Below, in pieces: positions 1 to 9,200 of a stretch of DNA of 64,000 nucleotides. Each line of letters starts with the position of its first letter. The stretch's first letter is position 1. The notes under the pieces were generated by a model. That model searched no databases. It saw nothing but the letters and a program-made list of their open reading frames with translations, and had not been told where the DNA came from. Origin of the DNA: a bacterium. GTDB taxonomy: Bacteria; Armatimonadota; Zipacnadia; Zipacnadales; UBA11051. The translations under genes and the position numbers were made by a program. Where the stretch lies: contig JAJFUB010000085.1 in NCBI GenBank assembly GCA_021372615.1, forward strand, positions 1-64,000, in the 5' to 3' direction.

Positions 1-66
1 CCCGTCGCACACGACGCGACACCCGCGACCTGTTCCCGTCAGTGCGCGAACTCACGCAGGTCGGGG

Positions 67-2391
67 CTAGCACTCGTCCAGGCTGGCTAGTAGCCCCATC
101 GTCTCGCCGCAGCCGTACGCCGTGGCACCGTACTCCTTGCCCATGGACTCCTTGCCGAACCACGGGGCGTCGTCCCCGGTCAGCAGCGCCCCCAACTCCT
201 CCTGCAGCCGCGTGAGCTTCGCCTGCCACGCCTGGCGCAGGATGCGCAGTTGCTCCTCGTCGCCGGTCAGCACCACGCTGTTGCGCAGGGCCATCATGAT
301 GACCCCGAACTGCCGCATGAGCGAGGTGGCCGGGCACGAGGTGTAGCGCCAGTCGCTGTCCTGCTCGCGCCAGGTGTCATTGTTCAGGTGCGTGACGGCG
401 CGGCGGACGGCCTCGGGGATGCGCTCGTCACCGGTCAGGCCGTAGTAGCGCGCCAGGCCGTTGACCCGCACCGCGCTGATGAACCCCGCCTCGCCGACAT
501 GCTTGCGCGTCTCGCAGTAGCAGTGGCCCCAGGGCAGCTCATACAGCCAGCCACCGCAGTTGGGGTCCTGTTCGGACAGGGCATCGTCGGCGAGGCTGCG
601 CATGGCTGCCATGAGGCGCTCGGCAGGCGCGACATCGTGGCAGCCGGCCAGCGCCAGCATGGTCCAGCCGTTCACCCGGCCGCAGTGGTCCCAGCCCTTG
701 AACTGGTAGGCCTGCTCCTCGATCAGCGCGCACAGGTTCGCGCCGATCTGCGTCAGCGTCTCCCGCACCCACGGGTCGCCGGTGAGGAGGTAGTGGTAGG
801 CCATGCCCTGGGTGAAGACGTGGCCGAGGTTGTTGGGGTCCAGGCACAGGTAGGGGTTGGGCCGGTCGTGGCCCGCCTCGCGGTAGAAGCCCACGTACAG
901 CTCGCGGATCTGCTCGACCGGGTGGAAGCCGCCGACATGGCCGATGCAGTGCTGGTGGACGATGCCGGGCCGCGCCGGCAGCCCGTGGCCGATGTCCTCG
1001 CGGTAGTAACGCGCCAGGTCCTCGTTGGCGGCGTGGACGACATCCACCTCGGCCATGTGCCGGGCCGTGATGTCGCCGGCGCGCAGGTACTTCGGGTCGC
1101 CGGTGCGGGCAAACTGCACCAGCATGTGCAGCGGCGTGTCGTACTCGTGGTTGCCCCAGTTGCTGCGTCGCTCGCCCCACCAGTCGCCCCAGTTCATCGC
1201 CCCGTAGTCGCGGTGCTTCTTGAGCGACAGCATGTAGACGTCGAAGAGCTGCTCCGCCCAGGTGTCGTAGGCGGCCGTGGACGGTCCGGCGGGCATCTGC
1301 GGGCCCCAGACGCCCGTGGCCAGAGCCGTGGCGGGGTCGGCGGAGACGACGAGGGGGACGTTGGCGGCCTCGGCCAGAGCCGGCCCGTCGCCCTGCGGGT
1401 CGAGCCACACCTGCCAGCGCCGGGCCTGGCCGGTGCGCAGGCGGTAGCAGTCACCCTCGAACAGGTAATCGTGCTTGTACCACGGGCCCATGTGGTCGAA
1501 CGTGCCGGGCGTGAAGGGCGGCAGCAACTCCAGCGACACCCCCTCCGCGTCCACGGTGAAGCCCTTGGGCCATTGCTGCCAGAAGTCGCGCAGGGCGACC
1601 GCGAACTGGCCGGGGACCTCAACCCAACCCGGAGCCTGCCCCGCCCGGGCCTGGCCATTCAGGGCAAGTTGCTCATCATCCACCTGCACCAGCCGCAGCG
1701 GCAGGCCCGCTTCGTCGGCGCCGCCGACAGAGGCGGTGGCGACGCCTGCCCGCGGGTGGAAGACGACACGCAGGCGCCGCAGCCGCTGGACCAGTCCCTG
1801 GTCGGCGTTGATGATGACCAGGGGCTCGAGCAAGAGCCGCGGTAGCCCGGCGAAGGCGCTGACCCACAGGCGGAAGTCAAACCACCTCTCCCCCCCCTCG
1901 TTGCGGAAGGCACCCGACAGGCAGAGCGTGCCGCGCACCGGGCCGGCGGCGGCGATAGCGGTGTGCTCCGCTTGCGCACGCCAGGTGACACCGTGCTCGT
2001 CCTCGACGAGCAGATCGGTCGCGAGGCCGTCGCCCACGGTGAGGAGGCTGTCGCCGCCGGTGCTGACCGCGGCGGCGTCACCGACGCGCAGCATGCCCTC
2101 GGCGGCGGCAACGGACGCGTCCGGCGCTGCGGCTGGGGCACCATCCCAACGGAGGGTGTAGTCCACCGCACCTCCGGGCGGAGGGGCGGCGATGAAGTCG
2201 AGCAGCACCCACTTGGCCGAGCCGTCGGGCCAGGTGGCGAGCACCTCGGTCTGCAGCGGCAATGGGGCACCGGCGGCGTCGGTCAGCGCGAAGACCGCAC
2301 CGGCCGGTGCGGCGCCCTCAGCCAGGGGCACACCGCCGCGCACGGGGCGGAGGTCGGCCAGAGAAGGGCTACCATAGACACGAAGGGGCAT
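67..2391 (-). CDS. PL26-like (PcRGLX/YetA-type) rhamnogalacturonan lyase-family protein
   Basis: A 774-residue protein with the N-terminal RIFT-barrel signature of the exo-rhamnogalacturonan lyase/YetA family: residues about 45-65 read LQTEVLATWPDGSAKWVLLD, followed by a beta-rich region and a helical (alpha/alpha) domain with many Trp, His and Asp residues (for example MNWGDWWGERRSNWGNHEYD). Family knowledge suggests cleavage of rhamnogalacturonan or a related uronic-acid polymer; the actual substrate is unknown. The same domain order recurs in the gene at 27453-32495, including the DWWGERxxNWGN stretch. I see no signal peptide, so it may be intracellular, acting on imported oligomers. The start is chosen at ATG 2391; an in-frame TTG at 2418 would add nine residues. 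It is convergent with nothing and sits downstream of the PHP gene, separated by repeats. The family call is firm and the activity tentative. Confidence 0.82.
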   Translation of the reverse strand: MPLRVYGSPSLADLRPVRGGVPLAEGAAPAGAVFALTDAAGAPLPLQTEVLATWPDGSAKWVLLDFIAAPPPGGAVDYTLRWDGAPAAAPDASVAAAEGMLRVGDAAAVSTGGDSLLTVGDGLATDLLVEDEHGVTWRAQAEHTAIAAAGPVRGTLCLSGAFRNEGGERWFDFRLWVSAFAGLPRLLLEPLVIINADQGLVQRLRRLRVVFHPRAGVATASVGGADEAGLPLRLVQVDDEQLALNGQARAGQAPGWVEVPGQFAVALRDFWQQWPKGFTVDAEGVSLELLPPFTPGTFDHMGPWYKHDYLFEGDCYRLRTGQARRWQVWLDPQGDGPALAEAANVPLVVSADPATALATGVWGPQMPAGPSTAAYDTWAEQLFDVYMLSLKKHRDYGAMNWGDWWGERRSNWGNHEYDTPLHMLVQFARTGDPKYLRAGDITARHMAEVDVVHAANEDLARYYREDIGHGLPARPGIVHQHCIGHVGGFHPVEQIRELYVGFYREAGHDRPNPYLCLDPNNLGHVFTQGMAYHYLLTGDPWVRETLTQIGANLCALIEEQAYQFKGWDHCGRVNGWTMLALAGCHDVAPAERLMAAMRSLADDALSEQDPNCGGWLYELPWGHCYCETRKHVGEAGFISAVRVNGLARYYGLTGDERIPEAVRRAVTHLNNDTWREQDSDWRYTSCPATSLMRQFGVIMMALRNSVVLTGDEEQLRILRQAWQAKLTRLQEELGALLTGDDAPWFGKESMGKEYGATAYGCGETMGLLASLDEC

Positions 2392-2489
2392 GTGATCCAC
2401 GATGAGGTCTCCCAACAACAGATGTCATCCAGCAGGGCGAGCGGGGCGCCGTAGAGAGGGACGCGGAGGGAGGAGTTGGGGGGCCGAGC

Positions 2490-2538
2490 GTGACGGGGGC
2501 TTCCGCCCCCGCCTAGCATGAGCCGCGCCTCCGGCGCT
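2490..2538 (+). repeat. 49-bp interspersed palindromic repeat, copy A, plus adjacent hairpin and heptamer tandem repeat
   Basis: The stretch between the two minus-strand genes (2392-2614) is non-coding. It holds a hairpin with arms GGGGGC/GCCCCC, then a 10-bp stem GAGCCGCGCC (2520-2529) pairing with GGCGCGGCTC (2542-2551), then five 7-bp units (CCCGATT three times, then CCCGGCT and CCCGACT) at 2574-2608. The 49 bases at 2490-2538 recur almost unchanged, in inverted orientation, at 50041-50090, and a more diverged copy lies at about 49928-49975. The 10-bp stem could also end transcription of the PHP gene. Confidence 0.75.
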
Positions 2539-2614
2539 CAAGGCGCGGCTCGCCCCGCAGCGGCTTCCCTAATCCCGATTCCCGATTCCCGATTCCCGGC
2601 TCCCGACTCCCGCC

Positions 2615-3973
2615 TTACTTCACGTACCACGCGTTCGTCGTCGCGAACTCGGGCCACTGGCCATACAGCTCCGCCGTGACCCAGTCCCCCGCCTTCAGCG
2701 GCAGCGCGGCTTCCAGGCGTGCGACGTTGCTTTGCAGTGTAACGGTCTCCTGGCCGTTGACGACCAACACGAGGCGCTCGAGGGGCCTGTTGGCGAACAC
2801 CTCGGCGCGGAACGGGATGGTCTCGCGGCCGTTGGTGGCGATCTGGCTGCCGGGCGGCTGGTCGTCGAGGGTCGCGACCAGGAGCGGGCCGTTGGTCACG
2901 AACCCCCGCCCGGCCTTGACGGCCGTCTGGACGGCCTCCGGGGTCTTCTCAGGCAGTTGCAGGTAGGTGCGGTAGAAGCCCGGATGCAGCCCCTTCCAGC
3001 CCCATGGCACGAGGGTCTTCTCGACATCCACCATCTTCATGAGTATCGCGGCGCGCCGGTCCATCTGCGCGACCTTCTCGGGGTGCTCCAGAAGGCTGCG
3101 GCCGAGGGCATTCAGGTTGTCGTGGTTATCCGAGTCGCCCACGGCGGCGACATGCAGCCCCTGCGATAGCAGCGTGTGCCAGGCCTTGCGGGCCTGCACC
3201 ATGTCGAAGATGCCCCCGTACGGCGGGATGCTGCCGTTGAGGATCTCGTAGGCGTCGTAGTCGTGGATCTGGGGTGCCTGGTAGTTCATCGTCGGGGCGC
3301 ACGGGTGGGCCACGATCGCGAAGCCGCCCTGGGCATGGATGGCCTGGAACACGTCCAGGAAGTCCTGGGCGGTGGTCATCACCTTCTGGATGAGCGCAGG
3401 GGTGTTGACGCCGACCACATGGCCGAACTGGGTGCTGAACTCCTGGCCGCGCAGCGGCAGGAAGGCGTCGTTGGCCGTCGCCAGCCAGGGCTCCTGCTGG
3501 GCCACCTGGTGGTGGTCGGTCAGCGCGGCGATCTGCAGGCCCTCGACCTGGCAGTGGAAGGCCACCTCGGCAGGGGTCTGCTTGCCATCGCTGACGGTGG
3601 AGTGCATGTGGAAGTCCGCCCCGTAGTAGCCGCGGGCAGGCATGTCCACCAGGCGGGTGAGGACCAGGTCGAGGCGCGCGCCGCCCCGGGCCTCGCGCTC
3701 GGCGATGGTCCACTCCGGACCGTGGGTTGTTACCACTCGCAGCGCGCCGTCGGGCACTTCGGACTTGAAGTTGCCCTGCGGGTCAGTGTACAACACCACC
3801 GAGGCCCGGGTGGCGGGGTTCAGGATCAGCAGGCGGGCCGGGATGGGCTCGCCGGTGGCAGCCTTGACCTGGCCGGACAGATCAGCCCCCCAGGCCACCG
3901 CGCCGCCAAGCAGGGCGGCGAGCAGTGCGCAGGGAACTACTCGGTAACGCACTCTACCCAAAGAAGATATCAT
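2615..3973 (-). CDS. Secreted PHP-domain (CehA/McbA-type) metallohydrolase
   Basis: A 452-residue protein. An N-terminal signal peptide (hydrophobic CALLAALLGGAVAWGA) is followed by a short carboxypeptidase-regulatory-like beta domain (about 30-105) and a PHP metal-dependent phosphoesterase domain. All metal-binding motifs are visible: HMH at 122-124, DHH at 153-155, Glu178, AHP at 222-224 and GDSDNH at 279-284. The C-terminal 100 residues are a beta domain. PHP proteins of the CehA/McbA type hydrolyse phosphoesters or related bonds; the substrate here is unknown. The ATG at 3973 shares the palindrome CATG with the start of the divergent ABC transporter. A GTG at 3952 would also leave a good signal peptide and would remove that overlap. 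Confidence 0.85.
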   Translation of the reverse strand: MISSLGRVRYRVVPCALLAALLGGAVAWGADLSGQVKAATGEPIPARLLILNPATRASVVLYTDPQGNFKSEVPDGALRVVTTHGPEWTIAEREARGGARLDLVLTRLVDMPARGYYGADFHMHSTVSDGKQTPAEVAFHCQVEGLQIAALTDHHQVAQQEPWLATANDAFLPLRGQEFSTQFGHVVGVNTPALIQKVMTTAQDFLDVFQAIHAQGGFAIVAHPCAPTMNYQAPQIHDYDAYEILNGSIPPYGGIFDMVQARKAWHTLLSQGLHVAAVGDSDNHDNLNALGRSLLEHPEKVAQMDRRAAILMKMVDVEKTLVPWGWKGLHPGFYRTYLQLPEKTPEAVQTAVKAGRGFVTNGPLLVATLDDQPPGSQIATNGRETIPFRAEVFANRPLERLVLVVNGQETVTLQSNVARLEAALPLKAGDWVTAELYGQWPEFATTNAWYVK

Positions 3974-5819
3974 GCCTCTGTTCATCCGTTTCCTACGCTT
4001 TGCCAAGAACTACCGGGGCAACCTGGGCGTGGCGCTGCTGCTGGTCTTCATCGGCACTGCCCTGACACTGCCCATGCCCAAGCTAACGGGTAACCTGATT
4101 GACGCCTCCGGACTCATGGAGAACGCCCGCGGCAGCGGCGCCAACGTCGAGTTGGCCCGCGCCAACGCCATGCACATCGCCGTCTACACCTGTGTGCTGA
4201 TGCTGGCGCTGTCCGCCGCCGGGGCGATCGTGACCTACGCCCGTGGCATGATCCTGCTGTTTGTGGGCAATCGCATCGTCTACGACGTTCGTCGGCGCGT
4301 TTTCCGCCACCTGCAGCGGCTGTCGTTGCGCTACTTTGAGACCAACCCCCACGGCCGCATCATGGCGCGCGTGTTGTATGACGTGGAGGCTGTCCAGAGC
4401 ATCCTGTCCGGCGGCATTGTCGAGATCGTCAGCAACGTCGTCACCGTCATCGTCATCATCGTGGTGCTGTTCAGCTCCAACTGGATGCTGGCGTTCTGCG
4501 CCATCGCCGTGCTGCCCCTGTATGTCCTGAACTTCCTGGTGTTCCGCAACAAGATCCGCCAGGCCGCGGCCGAGAGCCGCGAGCAGTACTCGGAGGTCTA
4601 CTCGACGCTCTCGGAGTCCATCTCGGGCATCAAGATCATCATGTCCTTCGCCCGCGAGAGCGCCGAGGCGCGGCGCTTTGTGAACGAGTGTCGCCAGAGC
4701 ATCCGCCTCAACCTGCGCACCGGGCGGTGGCAGACGCTGCTGGGCATCGGCGCGGGCCAGCTCACGACCGTGGCCAATGTCGCCATCCTGCTCATCGGCA
4801 TGAGAGAGGTGCTGGTGACCGGCCGCATGAGCATGGGCGAGCTGATCGCCTTCCGCACCTACCTGATGATGCTGTACACGCCCATCATCGCCCTGGTCAC
4901 GGTCAATGACACGATCAACACCGTGATGACCGCGGTGGAGCGCATCTTCGAGACTCTCGACACGGTGCCCGACCTGCAGGAGCGGCGCGATGCCGTCCGT
5001 CTGGGGCGGGTGGAGGGCCGCGTCGAGTTCGACAAGGTGGCCTTCAGCTACGAGCCGGGCGAGATGGTGCTCGACGACATCAACTTCGTGGCCGAGCCGG
5101 GCAGTTCCACGGCCCTGGTTGGCCCCAGCGGCTCGGGCAAGACGACTCTCGTGCATCTCATCCCACGCTTCTACGACCCGGTCGGCGGCCGCATCCTGCT
5201 CGATGGAACGGACCTGCGCGACGTGGCCATCGCCAGCCTGCGCGGCAACATCGGCATGGTCATGCAGGAGAACTTCCTGTTCATGGGGACGCTGCGCGAG
5301 AACATCAAGTACGGCCGGCCGGAGGCCAGCGACGAGGAGGTCGTCCAAGCCTCCATCGCCGCCAACTGCCATGACTTCATCATGGAGTTTCCGGACGGCT
5401 ACGAGACGCTCGTGGGCGAGCGCGGCACCCGGCTGTCGGGCGGGCAGCGCCAGCGCATCAGCATCGCTCGCGCCCTGTTGCGCAACCCGCGCATCCTCAT
5501 CCTCGACGAGGCTACCAGCGCCCTGGACTCCGAGTCCGAGGCGCTGATCCAGGAGGCCCTCGACCGCCTGATGAAGGGCCGCACGACCTTCACCATCGCC
5601 CACCGTCTCTCAACGGTCATGGAGGCCGACACGATCCTGGTGCTCGACCAGGGCAAGATCGTCGAGCGCGGCACGCACGCCGAGCTGGCCACGATGGAGG
5701 GCGGGCTGTACGCGCGTCTGTGCGAGGTGCAGTTCAAGAAGGCCGAGGAGAAGGTAGCCGAGCACCTGGCCAAGACTGAGGAAGACAAGGGGAAGGAAAA
5801 GGCGGCCAAGAGAGGCTAG
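3972..5819 (+). CDS. ABC exporter, fused permease and ATPase (type IV fold)
   Basis: A 615-residue half-transporter. Residues 1-330 hold the six-helix membrane domain typical of MsbA/lipid and drug exporters. The ATPase domain follows, with Walker A GPSGSGKTTL near residue 386, a Q-loop (MVMQENFLF), signature LSGGQRQR near 486, Walker B ILILDEATSALD near 508 and the H-loop IAHRLST near 541. Both catalytic Glu and His are present, so it should be active as a homodimer. A Lys/Glu-rich tail ends the protein. The weak ribosome-binding site AAGAAG precedes ATG 3972. It heads a same-strand group with the small membrane protein at 5851 and the giant secreted protein at 6225, so lipid, glycolipid or peptide export is plausible but not shown. 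Confidence 0.95.
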   Translation: MPLFIRFLRFAKNYRGNLGVALLLVFIGTALTLPMPKLTGNLIDASGLMENARGSGANVELARANAMHIAVYTCVLMLALSAAGAIVTYARGMILLFVGNRIVYDVRRRVFRHLQRLSLRYFETNPHGRIMARVLYDVEAVQSILSGGIVEIVSNVVTVIVIIVVLFSSNWMLAFCAIAVLPLYVLNFLVFRNKIRQAAAESREQYSEVYSTLSESISGIKIIMSFARESAEARRFVNECRQSIRLNLRTGRWQTLLGIGAGQLTTVANVAILLIGMREVLVTGRMSMGELIAFRTYLMMLYTPIIALVTVNDTINTVMTAVERIFETLDTVPDLQERRDAVRLGRVEGRVEFDKVAFSYEPGEMVLDDINFVAEPGSSTALVGPSGSGKTTLVHLIPRFYDPVGGRILLDGTDLRDVAIASLRGNIGMVMQENFLFMGTLRENIKYGRPEASDEEVVQASIAANCHDFIMEFPDGYETLVGERGTRLSGGQRQRISIARALLRNPRILILDEATSALDSESEALIQEALDRLMKGRTTFTIAHRLSTVMEADTILVLDQGKIVERGTHAELATMEGGLYARLCEVQFKKAEEKVAEHLAKTEEDKGKEKAAKRG

Positions 5820-5850
5820 CAGGGCCACCGCTGAAACGAGGCACAGGAGC

Positions 5851-6228
5851 ATGGGCATCATCTTCGTGCTGGTCCCCGCCCTTCTTGTTCTCATCTACCT
5901 TGGCTGCTCAGTCTACTGCCTGTCCGGCGGGCGTGCCGGCACGCACGCCTCGGCCTGGGCCGTCGGCACCGCGGCGGGCGGTGTGCTCGGGGGGCTGATC
6001 TGTTTGATACTGCTGACCAGAGTCTGGAACCTGGCAGGCATGACGCCCGGAGCACCGCAGTGGTTTGCGTTGCTCTTCACTGTCTTTGGCGGCGCGTTGG
6101 GCGGGATCGGCGGCACTCTGGCGGTATCAGCCGTCAGGGGCCTGCGCGACGGACGCGTCAACAGGGCCGCGGAGGATGCAGAGATCGCTGAAGTGATGCA
6201 CATCATTGAGGAGCACAAGAAGCCATGA
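5851..6228 (+). CDS. Small three-helix membrane protein of unknown function
   Basis: A 125-residue protein with three predicted membrane segments (about 2-25, 38-58 and 71-95) and a charged cytoplasmic tail (RGLRDGRVNRAAEDAEIAEV). I do not recognise a family. It has a good ribosome-binding site (AGGAG, spacing about 6) and its stop overlaps the start of the next gene by four bases (ATGA at 6225-6228), indicating translational coupling with the 1562-residue secreted protein. The ABC exporter ends 31 bases upstream, so all three genes are probably one transcript. Confidence 0.8.
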   Translation: MGIIFVLVPALLVLIYLGCSVYCLSGGRAGTHASAWAVGTAAGGVLGGLICLILLTRVWNLAGMTPGAPQWFALLFTVFGGALGGIGGTLAVSAVRGLRDGRVNRAAEDAEIAEVMHIIEEHKKP

Positions 6229-9200
6229 GACTGACCCCCTATGTCGTGCTTCTGCTGACCACGGCTACCTCTCCCCTATTCGCCCAGCAGGAACTCCTCA
6301 AGAACACCTCTTTCGAGGAAGTCACCGACAAGGGCCTGCCGGCCGGCTGGTCGCAGTACGGCGGCGGCGTGCCGGAGAGTGTGCTCAAGGTTGAGGCGAC
6401 GGCGCGGACCGGGAAGTCCGCGGTCCATCTCACTGACACCGGCCCCAATGTGCGCGATAACCGCTACGCCATCGGCGTGCAGCAGGATGTGCCCGTCACG
6501 CCCGGGCGGTTCTACCTGGCGTCGGTGTGGGCCAAGGCCATCGCGCGCAACAACGACCAGGCCGTCGTGCTGCAGATCACCTTCCTGGGCGGCGCCGAGG
6601 CCAGGAATGTCTCGAACTATGTCGCCCCCCCGATCGGCGGCGACTGGAAGCGCTACAGTCTCGGCGGCGTCGCCCCCGATGATGCCAAGACCGCGCGTGT
6701 CTACGTCTACACGATGCACTTCTGGACCAGCGATACGCTGATTGACGACGCTTCGCTCAAGGAGGCGGCGGCCACGCCGTCGGTCGCGACGGCGATCTTC
6801 CAGTTTGGCCAGGAGCCGTTGGCCGGGCCGCGCAAGCTGAAGCTGCAGACGCCATTGGCTCGGGGCGGAGAACCCGCCGCGATCATCGCCTGCCCCTCCG
6901 ACCCGCAGTGGCGGCAAGTGGCGATGGATCTGCAGACCGCGATCCAGCGCAAGACCGGCGCGACGCTGCCGATCCACCTGGTCAGCGTGACGACCGGGGG
7001 CGGGCTGGAAGCCCGCACTACGGGCGCAGGGGAAGCCCGCGCTAAGGGCGGGGGGGAGGCGCAGGACAACCGGGCCAGGCTCAGCGAGTTGCTGAAGACC
7101 GACCAGACCATCCTGGCCCTCGGCAATCTGAACAACAACTTCGCCATCGAGCGGCTGTACTTCAACGGCTATACCCGCGCGGATTCGCTGTGGCCCGGCG
7201 CCGGGGCGTTCGCGCTGCGGACCGTGCACCAGCCGTTCAACTTCGGCGACATCAATGTCCTGACCATCGAGGCCAGCGACCTGGAGGGCGCGAAGGCCGG
7301 GGCGCTGGAACTGGCCAAACGGCTGCCCGATAGCCGCGACTGCGCCCTCGACCAGCCCCTCCTCTTCGCCTCCAGCGCCAAACCGATGAACGACGAGCAG
7401 CGCCAGAAGCTGCTCTCCGGCAAGCCCTCGGCCAGCCTGCTCATGGAGTTCCACCGCGCCTGCGCCGCCTATCGCGATAGCGGCGACGAAGGCTGGGCGT
7501 TGCAAGCCAAGCGGCTCATGGGGCTGTGCCGCGAGCGGCTCGTGACGGACCCGCAGTACAAGCTCGACTGGCCCGAGGAGACCAGCTCCAACGACATCGG
7601 GAAGATGTGGGACGTGATCGAGGAGGCGCCGGTGTGGAGTGACACCGAGCGCGCCGAAGCCGAGAACGTCATCTTCGCCACGATGCTCGGGATGCGGCGC
7701 AATGTCTACAACTGGGGCACCTTCGCGAGCAATGACACCATCGTCTGGAACCACCAGACCTTCCCGCTGCTGGGCGTCTACTGGATGGCCCGCTGGTTCG
7801 AGCGCTGGTACCCGGACCGGGACGTCGCCGGCGACTACCTGGCGCAGGTGCACGGAGCCTTCCGTGGGCAGCTCAAGAGCTGGAAGCCCCAGTGCGATGC
7901 CGACGGCTACCTGACGATCACCCCGCGGCATACCATCGAGTACACCCTCTCGCGTAACGACTACCGCTTCTTTGAGAGCGGCAATGTGCGTCAGTTCGCC
8001 GAGTACCTCACCGGCGTGTGCGACAATCAGGGCAACATTCCCGGCTTCGGCGACTCCGGCTATGGGAAGGGGCCGGGCTATGAGCTGAACGGTCTGCCGC
8101 TGGCGTTCTGGTACACCCGGGACCCGCGCTACCTGTGGCGTCTCCAGCAGATCTACGGCGGCAAGTGGCAGAACCCCTACCATACCGACATCACGCCGCA
8201 GCCGTGGCCCGAGATCGTCGGTGTCAACGTCTACCGCATGCCCACGGAGTACTACAAGTGGGCCACGACCTCGTCCTCGTATGGCGAGGGCACGGAGAAG
8301 ACCGAGGTCACCTACGAGCAGTCCTTCGACAAGATCAGCTTCCGCGAGGACATCAGCCGGGATGGGCAGTTCCTGCTGCTGGACGGCTTTGCCCGCGGCA
8401 AGCACCTGCAGTACGACGGCAACTCCATCATCCGCTACCACGCCGATGGCGAGGACTGGCTGATTGACGGCGACTACCTGGTCCGCAACACCACCGACCA
8501 CAACATGATCAGCATCGTGCGCGACGGGCGGTGCGCCGTGCTCGAGCCGGCCTTCACCAGCCTCGACGCCCACGCCGACCTCCCCGGCGTAGGCTTCACC
8601 CGCACGACAGTGCAGGGCTACAACGGCGCGGACTGGACCCGCAACATCCTGTGGCTCAAGGGCGAGGGCTTCGTCGTCGTGGATGAGCTGACCGCCCGGC
8701 AGCCCGGCAGCTACACCTTCGAGAACGTCTTCAAGATGCTGGACCTGGGCAAGCTGGAGTTCGACGGGCGCTGCGCGAAGGTCAGCCGCCCGACGGCCGG
8801 CGGCATGGGCAGCCGCGACCTGTCGTACACGCAGGCCGAGGGTGTGGGCAAGGTGGTGCGCTTCGGCAACCAGGGCTCGCGGCTGGAGTTTCCTGTGACG
8901 CTCCCGGCGGGTGAGTACGCCATCACGCTCTTCGGTCAGGGCACCGGCGGCGGCACCGACAGCTTCTGGCTGCAGGTGGACGAGGCCGAACCGGTGGCCT
9001 GCCACGTGCCCATCGAGAAGCTGGGGCCCTCCAGCGCCGCCTGGACCAAGGATGTGCCGACACCCAATGTGAAGATCGGCCAGAGTGGGACGCACATCGT
9101 CCGGATCACGCTGCGCGAGGGGCCGGGGACGATGCTGCAGAAGGTCACCATCGCCGACAAGGCGGGCAAGGAAGTCGCAACGATTGACGCGCTTAAGCCT

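Noticed and set aside
250-1845. Plus-strand frame of 531 codons opposite the first lyase-family gene
   Set aside because: No domain or ribosome-binding site; the minus-strand frame shows a clear family signature.
2574-2608. Heptamer tandem repeat considered as a CRISPR or regulatory array
   Set aside because: Units are only 7 bases with no spacers; it is a simple tandem repeat.
6276-9095. Minus-strand open frame of 939 codons inside the FG-GAP protein gene
   Set aside because: Shadow frame caused by high GC at third codon positions; no start signals and no recognisable domain.
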